From Rhizobiaceae bacterium (GTDB taxonomy: Bacteria > Pseudomonadota > Alphaproteobacteria > Rhizobiales > Rhizobiaceae), in contig CAJPFN010000033.1 of NCBI GenBank assembly GCA_905339215.1, forward strand, positions 32,988 to 96,987: a stretch of 64,000 nt of DNA. Reading direction: 5' to 3'. The notes under the pieces were generated by a model, which was not told the origin of the DNA, searched no databases, and saw only the letters and a list, made by a program, of their open reading frames with translations. Below are positions 14,765 through 22,393 of this stretch, piece by piece (positions within the stretch are counted from its first letter, which is position 1; the number at the start of each line of letters is the position of its first letter). Made by a program: the position numbers and the translations under genes.

Positions 14765-15910
14765 ATGAAGCGGCGTCGCCTCATCACCTCGACCGAGCGG
14801 GCCAGGCTCGATCCCTTCATCGTTGCGACCGGCGACGCCAGCCCGCGCGATCAGCGCGATCTCATGGAGAGGCCCTTCTTCTCGCTCGCCAAGGCCAAGC
14901 GCATCGCGCCGATCCTTTATGAAGCCGGTGGCGTCCGCGTCGAGGTCTTCGCCGTGCCCGAGCATGGCATGGCGACCATCTGGGACGCTGACATACTCAT
15001 CTGGGCCGCCTCGCAGATCGTCGAGGGCGAGAATCTGGGGTTCAAGACCTCGCGCTTCCTGCGCTTCACGCCCTATCAGCTCCTGATGGCAATCGGCCGG
15101 GAAACCGGCCAGCGCGACTACAAGCTCCTGAAGGGCGCGCTCACCCGGCTGCAATCGACCGTCATCCGCACCACCATCCGCCAGGGCGAGCATTGGCGTC
15201 GCCACCAGTTCTCCTGGATCAACGAATGGGAGGAATGCGTGACGCGCGACGGGCGCGTCGAGGGCATGGAGTTCGTGCTGCCCGACTGGTTCTATCGCGG
15301 CGTCACCGACCGCTCGCTCGTGCTCACCATCGACCCCGCCTACTTCCGGCTGACGGGCGGCATCGAACGCTGGCTCTACCGTGTCGCCCGCAAGCACGCC
15401 GGCCGTCAGCCGCGGGGCTGGATATTCGAGTTCGCCCATCTCCACGAAAAGTCCGGCAGCCTCATGCGCGTCTCCGACTTCGCGCTCCAGCTTCGGCGCA
15501 TCGTCCCGCGCCAGCCGCTGCCCGGCTATCGGCTGCACATCGAGCGCGAAGGCCGGCGCGAGCTGTTGCGCATCCTGCCGGCGAAATCATCCACAAGACC
15601 TGTGGATGGTGCTGTGGACGCGGTCGGGACTTCGCACGCAAGCGGTATCGGGATTTCGCACGCAGGACCATCGGGACTTCGCACGCAGAGAACGCAGTTA
15701 AGTCTCTGGCCGGAAACGACGATTCCGGGCCTTAACTTAGAATCTAACAGAGAATCTAACTCTTATGTTGCGCGGAGCGATGTGGAAAACACCGTCGCTG
15801 CCGCCATCGACGGGCTCCTCCGAAAGACATCCGGGGCACGGCCAACCGGCAGCGAACCCGCTCACCCATCGCGACTCCCCCTCGGGCGCAAGCCGGGAGG
15901 GGTACGATGA
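14765..15910 (+). CDS. repA: replication initiator protein A (RPA family), 381 aa
   Basis: Starts MKRRRLITSTERARLDPFIV at the ATG 14765, eleven bases after rdfS ends. The central region has the RPA (plasmid replication initiator) pattern: FLRFTPYQLLMAIGR, YKLLKGALTRLQSTVIRT, LVLTIDPAYFRLTGGIERW, LYRVARKHAG. The core is about 280 residues. The last 100 residues are unusual: the DNA that encodes them contains three 17-bp iterons, giving repetitive GTSHA/GISHA peptide. The stop overlaps the parA start (ATGA at 15907), indicating translational coupling. It suggests that the excised ICE can replicate like a plasmid. Confidence 0.85.
   Translation: MKRRRLITSTERARLDPFIVATGDASPRDQRDLMERPFFSLAKAKRIAPILYEAGGVRVEVFAVPEHGMATIWDADILIWAASQIVEGENLGFKTSRFLRFTPYQLLMAIGRETGQRDYKLLKGALTRLQSTVIRTTIRQGEHWRRHQFSWINEWEECVTRDGRVEGMEFVLPDWFYRGVTDRSLVLTIDPAYFRLTGGIERWLYRVARKHAGRQPRGWIFEFAHLHEKSGSLMRVSDFALQLRRIVPRQPLPGYRLHIEREGRRELLRILPAKSSTRPVDGAVDAVGTSHASGIGISHAGPSGLRTQRTQLSLWPETTIPGLNLESNRESNSYVARSDVENTVAAAIDGLLRKTSGARPTGSEPAHPSRLPLGRKPGGVR
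15586..15790. other. candidate replication origin (iterons, DnaA-like boxes, AT-rich repeats) inside repA
   Basis: Three near-identical iterons, TCGGGAYTTCGCACGCA, lie at 15624-15640, 15648-15664 and 15671-15687, spaced by 24 and 23 bases. Upstream is CATCCACA-N5-TGTGGATG (15588-15608), whose arms resemble DnaA boxes. Downstream are the stems GTTAAG/CTTAAC (15697-15736) and CCGGAA/TTCCGG (15710-15728), a direct repeat AGAATCTAAC (15739-15748, 15751-15760), and TGTGGAAAA (15781-15789). This is the standard make-up of an iteron origin, read through in frame by repA. Confidence 0.65.
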
Positions 15911-16545
15911 TCGTCGCGTTCCTCAACCAGAAGGGCGGCGTCGGCAAGACGACGTTGGCGCTGCATCTCGCGGGACATTGGGCGCGGCAGGGAAGGCGCG
16001 TCACCCTGATCGACGCCGATCCGCAGGGCTCGGCGCTGGACTGGTCGCAGCAACGGGCACGTGAAGGCCTTCCACGCCTGTTCGGTGTCGTCGGCCTCGC
16101 CCGTGACACGCTGCACCGCGAAGCGCCAGAGCTGGCGCGCGATGCCGATCACATCGTCATCGACGGACCGCCCCGTGTCGCCTCGCTGATGCGCTCGGCG
16201 CTGCTCGCCGCCGACCTGGTGCTGATCCCCGTGCAGCCGTCGCCCTTCGACGGCTGGGCTTCGGCCGAGATGCTCTCGCTCCTTCAGGAAGCGCGCATCT
16301 ATCGCCCGCAGCTTGCAGCCCGCTTCGTTCTGAACCGCTGCGGCGCGCGCACGGTGATCGCCCGCGAAACAGCCGAGACGCTCGCAGATCATGATCCGCC
16401 GGTGCTGGCGGCGCGGATCGGTCAGCGCGTCGCTTTCGCCGATACCGCGCAATCCGGGCGGCTCGTCTTCGAGATCGACGAGGACAGTCCGGCTACGCGC
16501 GAGATCGTGGCCATCGGTGCCGAGGTGGGGAGGCTCGCGCCATGA
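15907..16545 (+). CDS. parA: ParA-type partition ATPase, 212 aa
   Basis: MIVAFLNQKGGVGKTTLALH shows the deviant Walker A motif KGGVGKTT at residues 9-16. Then come VTLIDADPQGSALDW (Walker A' region) and HIVIDGPPRV as Walker B. The length matches small ParA proteins without an N-terminal HTH, like ParF/ParA of plasmids. It is coupled to repA by an ATGA overlap and to the following gene by another. It should act in segregation or stability of the excised element. Confidence 0.9.
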   Translation: MIVAFLNQKGGVGKTTLALHLAGHWARQGRRVTLIDADPQGSALDWSQQRAREGLPRLFGVVGLARDTLHREAPELARDADHIVIDGPPRVASLMRSALLAADLVLIPVQPSPFDGWASAEMLSLLQEARIYRPQLAARFVLNRCGARTVIARETAETLADHDPPVLAARIGQRVAFADTAQSGRLVFEIDEDSPATREIVAIGAEVGRLAP

Positions 16546-16793
16546 GCGGGCGCGCTCCGAAGCGCGGTTTCGCGTCGCGCCCCGCCGATCCCGAACGCTG
16601 GATCAAGGCGTCGGATGCATCGCCGCCGCGCGACGCGGATGCCACCGGCTTCACCGCCCGGCTGACGATCGACGTCACGTCAGAGCTGCGCGGCCGGATC
16701 AAGATCGCGGCGTTCCGGCGCGGACAAACCGTCGCCGACATGCTCCGCGACCTGCTCGTTCGCGAATTCCCGCCAGACCAAGGAGACACGTAA
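16542..16793 (+). CDS. small ribbon-helix-helix-like partner of ParA, 83 aa
   Basis: Overlaps parA by four bases (ATGA). The N-terminal half is basic and disordered (MSGRAPKRGFASRPADPERW). The C-terminal half, FTARLTIDVTSELRGRIKIA followed by AFRRGQTVADMLRDLLVREF, is a ribbon-helix-helix strand and two helices. Such small RHH proteins placed after ParA serve as centromere-binding partners in type Ib partition systems; that role is inferred from position. Confidence 0.7.
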   Translation: MSGRAPKRGFASRPADPERWIKASDASPPRDADATGFTARLTIDVTSELRGRIKIAAFRRGQTVADMLRDLLVREFPPDQGDT

Positions 16794-17312
16794 ATGACCG
16801 GCAGTGCGGACCCCCGCATGCGCGGCGGCCACTCGCAGGCCGACCCCGCACCATTCACGGCGCTCGTCGAGCTGACCTGGCATGAGAAGAGGATCGAGCA
16901 CTGGATCCGCTTCGGCCGGGAAGTCCATGAGCAGATCCTCGACCGCCGGCGCCGTGTCGTCGGCTTCGCGCCGAACAGCCTCTTTGCCTTCATCCGCTGG
17001 GTGTCCAACGACTACGGCACGATCATCTCGCGCATCGACATCGTGCGCGCCATCGACCGCGGCGAGCCCTATCAGACACTGCCTTTCGTGCGGCCCGGCG
17101 GCGACATCCTCCTGAAGATGGAGGGATGGCCCAAGGTCGAGCGCGTGCTCCGGATTATCGATGCCATCGAGGCGCTCGGCATCGATCCGGCCGATGTTTC
17201 GCCGGACCACTGGCGGCACGTCCACAACCGCCTGGCCGCCGGTCATGAGCCGCGCGCCTACACCGCCCAGCACCATGGGGCCTTCCTCCTGCGCCGGAGG
17301 ACCGCGCCATGA
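16794..17312 (+). CDS. DUF2840 family protein, 172 aa
   Basis: Typical DUF2840 sequence: FTALVELTWHEKRIEHWIRF, RRRRVVGFAPNSLFAFIRWV, and DFGT-like NDYGTIISRIDIVRA. The start ATG comes directly after the previous TAA, and the end overlaps traF by four bases (ATGA). Always found beside traF in this ICE family; the biochemical role is unknown. No membrane segment is seen. Confidence 0.85.
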   Translation: MTGSADPRMRGGHSQADPAPFTALVELTWHEKRIEHWIRFGREVHEQILDRRRRVVGFAPNSLFAFIRWVSNDYGTIISRIDIVRAIDRGEPYQTLPFVRPGGDILLKMEGWPKVERVLRIIDAIEALGIDPADVSPDHWRHVHNRLAAGHEPRAYTAQHHGAFLLRRRTAP

Positions 17313-17854
17313 GCCGCTTCGGATATGTGATGCTCACCTGTCTTATGACCATGGGCGTCGCCGCTTCGGCGCTCATCGAAACGCCGAAGAAGCTGATTTG
17401 GAACGCCTCGGCGAGCGCACCGATCGGGCTCTATTCGATCGAACCGGATGACCGGCTCGAGGTGACGGACCTGGTCGCCGTCGATGCGCCCGAGCCGCTG
17501 GCGCGCTTCCTCGCCAAGCGCGGTTACCTGCCCCCCGGTGTGCCGCTGATGAAGCGTATCGCCGGTCTGCCGGGACAACGGGTCTGCCGCTCGGGGCTCG
17601 CCATCACGGTCGACCGGATCGCAATGGGCAATGCGCTGGAGCGCGACCGGCGCGGCCGCGACCTGCCCGTCTGGCAGGGCTGCCGGCGCATCGCCGTCGG
17701 CGAGGTGTTCCTCATGAACTGGGAGATCCAGGACAGCCTCGACGGTCGCTATTTCGGCTCGCTTCCGATGAGCTCGATCATCGGCCGTGCGGTCCCGCTC
17801 TGGACCGATGAGGACGGCTCCGGCCGCTACGAGTGGCGCGCCCCAACCCGATGA
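17309..17854 (+). CDS. traF: conjugative transfer signal peptidase TraF (S26 family), 181 aa
   Basis: One N-terminal membrane anchor (residues 5-25) is followed by the S26 catalytic serine region SASAPIGLY and the lysine region LMKRIAGLPGQ, the Ser-Lys pair of signal peptidase-like proteases. It ends with NWEIQDSLDGRYFGSLPMSS, the conserved box E. In RP4-type systems TraF trims and cyclises the TrbC pilin, whose gene is at 31904. It overlaps the DUF2840 gene by four bases. Confidence 0.9.
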   Translation: MSRFGYVMLTCLMTMGVAASALIETPKKLIWNASASAPIGLYSIEPDDRLEVTDLVAVDAPEPLARFLAKRGYLPPGVPLMKRIAGLPGQRVCRSGLAITVDRIAMGNALERDRRGRDLPVWQGCRRIAVGEVFLMNWEIQDSLDGRYFGSLPMSSIIGRAVPLWTDEDGSGRYEWRAPTR

Positions 17855-17921
17855 CTGACCCCTGATCGGCGTGCCGCTCGCGCCGAACCTGTTCACCCAC
17901 CCCCGACGAAAGGAAACCGCA

Positions 17922-18269
17922 ATGTCGCAGATCGGTCGATTCACCCGCACCAAATCCGGCTATTCCGGCCGCATCCATACGCTCACGCTCGATGTCGAAT
18001 TGGTGCTCGTTCCCGCTGAGCATTCCGACGCCGAGAACGCGCCCGACTATCGCATCCATCTCGGCGATGCCGACGCACCGGAGGTCGGTCCGGAAGTTGG
18101 CGCCGCCTGGAAACGCACCGGCGAGAAGGCGGGCGACTATGTCTCGCTGCTCATCGACGATCCCGCCTTCAAGCAGCCGATCCGCGCCAACCTGTTTCAG
18201 TCCGGCGACGACAAGTCGGCCTGGTCGCTGCACTGGAACCGGCCGCCCAGACGCGGCGAGCGGGAGTGA
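17922..18269 (+). CDS. DUF736 family protein, second copy, 115 aa
   Basis: Opens MSQIGRFTRTKSGYSGRIHT and ends WSLHWNRPPRRGERE, matching the DUF736 pattern. AAAGGAAA lies before the ATG at 17922. It is clearly diverged from the copy at 12285 and so is not a recent duplication. It lies within the rdfS-to-relaxase operon, four bases upstream of the lytic transglycosylase gene. Function unknown. Confidence 0.88.
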   Translation: MSQIGRFTRTKSGYSGRIHTLTLDVELVLVPAEHSDAENAPDYRIHLGDADAPEVGPEVGAAWKRTGEKAGDYVSLLIDDPAFKQPIRANLFQSGDDKSAWSLHWNRPPRRGERE

Positions 18270-18273
18270 CGGC

Positions 18274-19035
18274 ATGCCGATCTTCTGCAGTCACGATGTC
18301 GCCGGGCGGCTTCGCGCCGCCCGCCGCATCACCTTCCTTCTCCTTTCCGGCCTCGCATTCGCCGTCGTGTCGCCGGCCGCCACGCTGGCGCAGATCGCGC
18401 CGCTGGAACGGCCGGCTTCGGCCGACCCTCACGCCGCTCATGTCGCCGAAGCCTCGCAGCGGTTCGGCGTTCCGGCCGCATGGATTTGGGCGGTGATGCG
18501 CGCGGAGAGTGCGGGCCACGTGCGCGCGATCTCGTCCGCCGGCGCCATGGGCCTGATGCAGATCATGCCCGATACCTGGGCGGACTTGCGCGTCCGCCAT
18601 CGGCTCGGCAGCGATCCTTACGACCCGCGCGACAACATCCTGGCGGGCGTGGCTTACCTACGCGAAATGCACGACCGCTACGGCTCGCCGGGCTTTCTCG
18701 CCGCCTACAATGCCGGTCCCGGCCGCTACGAGGAATATCTGGCGGGAGCGCGTTCCTTGCCGGCCGAAACCCGCGCCTATGTCGCCGCGCTCGCGCCTCT
18801 TGTTGGCGGCGAGGACATCGCCGGCCCCGTCACCGTTGCCACCGCCGAGCCATTGCCATGGACCCGTGCGCCGCTCTTCGTCACCCGCGCGGACTACGCA
18901 TCGGCTGCCGATCCTGTGCCATCCGACGGTCGTTCCGGTGACACTGCCGATGCGGTTGGAGCACGCGATGTTTCGGCCATCACGCCGCGATCGAGCGGCC
19001 TGTTCGTCGCCCGGTCGAGCGCGGGAGCACCGTGA
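18274..19035 (+). CDS. lytic transglycosylase for conjugation, 253 aa
   Basis: A signal sequence (residues 15-40, FLLLSGLAFAVVSPAATLA) leads into an SLT domain. VMRAESAGHVRAISSAGAMG has the catalytic Glu78, and LMQIMPDTW and AYNAGPGRYEEY are the other standard boxes. The C-terminal 80 residues are low-complexity. It is predicted to be exported and to open peptidoglycan for the mating channel, like TrbN/VirB1. GGGAGT precedes the ATG. It is the last gene before the oriT candidate. Confidence 0.88.
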   Translation: MPIFCSHDVAGRLRAARRITFLLLSGLAFAVVSPAATLAQIAPLERPASADPHAAHVAEASQRFGVPAAWIWAVMRAESAGHVRAISSAGAMGLMQIMPDTWADLRVRHRLGSDPYDPRDNILAGVAYLREMHDRYGSPGFLAAYNAGPGRYEEYLAGARSLPAETRAYVAALAPLVGGEDIAGPVTVATAEPLPWTRAPLFVTRADYASAADPVPSDGRSGDTADAVGARDVSAITPRSSGLFVARSSAGAP

Positions 19036-19282
19036 TGACGGCGCTCTCCCGAAATCACAGTCTGGCGTGGCCCGGCGCATCATGGAGGGTGTGGGGGTGG
19101 GAGGCAGGCAACACGACCGGACGATGGCGGGATAAAAGGCCGCGAGGTGCGGCTTGGTCCGGTCGTGGTTTTTCAAGGGCTTGCGCAGCGAATACGCGAG
19201 GTGCGCCTGATCGGCGAACCTCGCGCATTCGGCGTTTTCACAGGAATTTCCGTGCGTTGATGCGATGTGCGGTGCTCCGGCC
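19036..19282. other. oriT: candidate origin of transfer upstream of rlxS
   Basis: The non-coding gap before the relaxase gene holds two strong inverted repeats. CACGACCGGAC (19112-19122) pairs with GTCCGGTCGTG (19157-19167), followed by GTTTTT. GAATACGCGAGGT (19190-19202) pairs with ACCTCGCGCATTC (19218-19230), with one mismatch and a 15-base loop. Inverted repeats next to a relaxase gene are the hallmark of oriT. No RP4-like or VirD2-like nick sequence could be assigned. A U-run after the first repeat means it may also terminate the upstream operon. Confidence 0.55.
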
Positions 19283-21022
19283 ATGAGCGGCGAGGACGAT
19301 TTCCGCATCCGCCCTGGTCGCATCCGCTCCTCCGGCTCCCAGCGGGCGAGGCCCTTCATCGCCCAGGCGCTCGCCGCCGCCCAGAAGGCCGGCGGCCGCG
19401 TCTCGCGCTCGGGCAGGATCACATCCGGCAACCGCTCGCGCTTCGGGCGCGGCGCGCGCGCCAGCGTGCAGGCAAATCGTCTGCTGACCGACCGCTCGCG
19501 CGGCGCGGTCATCAAGACCCGCGTCGTGCGCCACACGGCGCGGTCCGCGCCGCTCGCCGCGCATCTCGGCTACCTCCGGCGCGAGGGCGTCACCCGGGAC
19601 GGGGAGAAGGCCCGGCTGTTCGGTCCCGAGACCGACGACGCCGATCCCAAGGCCTTCGCCGAGCGCTGCCAGGACGATCGCCATCACTTCCGCTTCATCG
19701 TCTCGCCCGAGGACGCGGTGGAGATGTCCGATCTCAAGACCTTCACCCGTGAGCTGATGGGCCAGATGGAAAAGGATCTCGGCACGAAGCTCGACTGGGT
19801 CGGCGTCGATCACTGGAACACCGAGCACCCTCATGTGCATGTCATCGTGCGGGGCCGCGCTGATGACGGCCAGGACCTCGTCATCTCCCGCGACTACATC
19901 AAGGAAGGGATGCGCGCCCGCGCCCAGGATCTGATCACGCAGGAGCTAGGACCGCGCACCGATCACGAAATCCGCCGGACGCTCGAACGCCAGATCGATA
20001 CCGAGCGCTGGACACAGCTCGATCGCCAGCTCGCCCGCGACGGCTATCGCACCGGCGTCATCGACCTTGCGCCGCACCCCGACCGGCAACCCGACGAATT
20101 CCATGCGTTGAAGGTCGGCCGCCTGCGCAAGCTGGAATCCTTCGGCCTCGCCGATCAGATCGGCCCGGGCCAATGGGTCCTGTCCGAGAATGCGGAGGCG
20201 ACTCTGCGCGAACTCGGGGAGCGCGGCGACATCATCAAGCGCATTCACCGAGGCCTGATGGAGCGCGGCATCGAGCGCGGCGCGTCGGCTTATGTGCTGG
20301 CCGGCGAGAGTATCGACGATCCCGTCATCGGCCGGCTGGTCGATCGCGGCCTCGACGACGAATTGAAGGGCACCGCCTTTGCCGTGGTCGACGGCGTCGA
20401 TGGACGGACCCACCATATCAAGTTGCCCGACCTCGACGCCGCCGGTGACAATGTGCCGGGCTCGATTGTCGAGTTGCGGAACTTCGATGACGTACGAGGG
20501 CGGAGGCGGGTGGCGCTCGCCGTGCGCTCCGACCTTTCCGTCGAACAACAGGTGACGGCGACCGGCGCCACCTGGCTCGACCGTCAGGCCATCGCCCGCG
20601 AGCCGGTCGCGCTCGGCGGCGGCGGGTTTGGCGCCGAGGTGCGCGAGGCGATGAACGCCCGGGCGAAGCATCTCATCGAACAGGGTCTCGCCGAGCGGCA
20701 GGGCCGCAGCGTGATCTTCGCGCGCAACCTGATCGATACGCTGCGCCGTCGTGAGGTGGAGGCGCTTGGCGAGAAGCTCGCTGTCGAGACCGGTCGGCCG
20801 TTCAGCCGATCCGCCACCGGCGAATATGTCGCCGGCACCTACCGGCAACGCTTCGCGCTTGCCTCCGGCCGGTTCGCCATGATCGACGACGGTCTCGGGT
20901 TCCAACTGGTCCCCTGGTCACCTTCGCTGGAAAAACAGCTCGGCCGCCACGTCTCCGGCGTCGCGCGCGGCGACGGCGGTATCGACTGGGGCTTTGGCCG
21001 CAAGCGTGGGCTCGGCCTATAG
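19283..21022 (+). CDS. rlxS: MOB_P-type relaxase with DUF3363 C-terminus (RlxS), 579 aa
   Basis: The N-terminal part is a VirD2-like relaxase: HLGYLRREGV, FRFIVSPEDAVEMSDL, then VDHWNTEHPHVHVIVRG with the metal-binding histidines 182, 184 and 186. The C-terminal 350 residues form the DUF3363 region (GASAYVLAGESIDDPVIGRL and ATWLDRQAIAREPVALGGGG). The ATG at 19283 is used; an in-frame ATG at 19265 is possible and neither has a strong binding site. The protein should nick oriT and pilot the strand through the trb channel via TraG. In related ICEs traG follows closely; here a 6-kb cargo lies between. Confidence 0.92.
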   Translation: MSGEDDFRIRPGRIRSSGSQRARPFIAQALAAAQKAGGRVSRSGRITSGNRSRFGRGARASVQANRLLTDRSRGAVIKTRVVRHTARSAPLAAHLGYLRREGVTRDGEKARLFGPETDDADPKAFAERCQDDRHHFRFIVSPEDAVEMSDLKTFTRELMGQMEKDLGTKLDWVGVDHWNTEHPHVHVIVRGRADDGQDLVISRDYIKEGMRARAQDLITQELGPRTDHEIRRTLERQIDTERWTQLDRQLARDGYRTGVIDLAPHPDRQPDEFHALKVGRLRKLESFGLADQIGPGQWVLSENAEATLRELGERGDIIKRIHRGLMERGIERGASAYVLAGESIDDPVIGRLVDRGLDDELKGTAFAVVDGVDGRTHHIKLPDLDAAGDNVPGSIVELRNFDDVRGRRRVALAVRSDLSVEQQVTATGATWLDRQAIAREPVALGGGGFGAEVREAMNARAKHLIEQGLAERQGRSVIFARNLIDTLRRREVEALGEKLAVETGRPFSRSATGEYVAGTYRQRFALASGRFAMIDDGLGFQLVPWSPSLEKQLGRHVSGVARGDGGIDWGFGRKRGLGL

Positions 21023-21250
21023 GCACGGCGTCTTCGATGGATTAACCATCGGAACGAGTAGGTTGTGCCATAAGTGGACGCTTGAGAAAATCCCACCAGC
21101 AGACATCTCGACGAGTCTGTATTCTCGGATGAATTCGGAGCTCACCGGCTAGTGTCACGGGCTGCTGTGTAGAGGTTTCCTCGGCATTGGGATGCGCTCC
21201 TGAAGCAGTTCCGCTACATTCATTGCATCAGCGGCAATAAGGGGCCGGGA

Positions 21251-22393
21251 GTGAGCATTAAGCTGATCCACACTTCGGACTGGCAAATCGGAAAGGTTTT
21301 CCGGTTCCTAGACAACGCCAATATGGGGCTTCTCCAGGATGCCCGCCTGCGAGCGATTACCCGCCTCGGCGAACTGGCGACCACTCACGGCGCGCGACAT
21401 GTGCTGGTCGCCGGCGATGTCTATGACATGGAGGCGCTCTCACCGCGCTCGATCAACCAGCCGATCGAGCGCATGCGCGCTTTTCCTGATCTTCGCTGGC
21501 ATCTTCTGCCGGGAAACCACGACCCGCATCGTCCGAATGGTCTCTGGGATCAAATCCTTCGCAGGGGCCTGCCCGACAACGTTCACGTTCACGCCGCGCC
21601 CGAACCCGCAATTTTGGAAGACGACTGTGCCGTCCTCTTACCGGCGCCGTTGCAGCATCGGCGCGCCATCGGCGATCCCACCACCTATATGGACGACGCC
21701 TCCGTTCCGGATGGGCTGATTCGGGTCGGACTCGCGCACGGCACCATTACCGGGTTCGGCTCCGATGACCGGGACGTGCCCAACTACATTGCGCCGGATC
21801 GTCCAGACAAGGCGGGGCTTTCCTATCTCGCGCTCGGCGACTGGCACGGCCAGAAGAAGATCAATTACCGGTGCTGGTACAGCGGCACGCCCGAGCCCGA
21901 CGCCTTCGACGTGGTCGACGGCGGACAGGCGTTGCTTGTCGAAATCGAGGGGCCGGGTGCTCCCCCCACGGTCACGCCGGTGACCACGGGCCATTACACT
22001 TGGATTAGCCTGTCCCAGCAGATCAACACCCGCGGAGATATCGACTTCCTGGACGGCAAGCTGCGCGGTGTCGCCGAAGACCTCAATAGCGTGCTCGTTC
22101 ATCTTGCGGTCGAAGGCGCATTGTCTCTGCAAGACCGCCGTTATTTCGAGGAACGGGTAGTCGAAGGCGTTTCGGCTGCGCTGTGCTTTCTGCGTGTCGA
22201 TGATCGCCGCCTCTTTCCGCTTCCTACTCCGGAGGACCTCGATCAGATCGACCGCGGCGGATTTGTGCGGGCAGCGGCAGAAGAGTTGAAGCGGCAATCA
22301 GAAGGGGGCGACGAGATCGAGCGCGCCATCGCGGCCGAGGCGCTTCAGCGGCTCTACATCGAGCACATGAAACTTCAGGCGGCGCAGAAATGA
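21251..22393 (+). CDS. SbcD/YhaO-like metallophosphoesterase (DNA exonuclease), 380 aa
   Basis: GTG start at 21251 with AAGGGG upstream. Calcineurin-like nuclease motifs occur in order: HTSDWQIG (Asp10, Gln12), GDVYD (55-59), GNHD (88-91), AHGT (His163) and GDWHG (196-200). The second metal ligand of motif I, usually His, is Gln, a substitution I recall in a subgroup of SbcD-like proteins. It overlaps the coiled-coil ATPase gene by four bases (ATGA), the usual pairing of Mre11/SbcD-type nuclease with Rad50/SbcC-type ATPase. First gene of a three-gene cargo operon between rlxS and traG. A defence role is inferred from context. Confidence 0.85.
   Translation: MSIKLIHTSDWQIGKVFRFLDNANMGLLQDARLRAITRLGELATTHGARHVLVAGDVYDMEALSPRSINQPIERMRAFPDLRWHLLPGNHDPHRPNGLWDQILRRGLPDNVHVHAAPEPAILEDDCAVLLPAPLQHRRAIGDPTTYMDDASVPDGLIRVGLAHGTITGFGSDDRDVPNYIAPDRPDKAGLSYLALGDWHGQKKINYRCWYSGTPEPDAFDVVDGGQALLVEIEGPGAPPTVTPVTTGHYTWISLSQQINTRGDIDFLDGKLRGVAEDLNSVLVHLAVEGALSLQDRRYFEERVVEGVSAALCFLRVDDRRLFPLPTPEDLDQIDRGGFVRAAAEELKRQSEGGDEIERAIAAEALQRLYIEHMKLQAAQK

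Noticed and set aside
15624..15687. Short CRISPR-like array
   Set aside because: Three 17-bp repeats with 6-7 base gaps, inside repA and flanked by DnaA-like boxes; these are iterons. No CRISPR array or cas gene was seen in the window.
19032..19286. 84-codon frame running through the oriT candidate into rlxS
   Set aside because: Trp- and Arg-rich composition, overlaps the relaxase start and covers strong inverted repeats; looks like chance.
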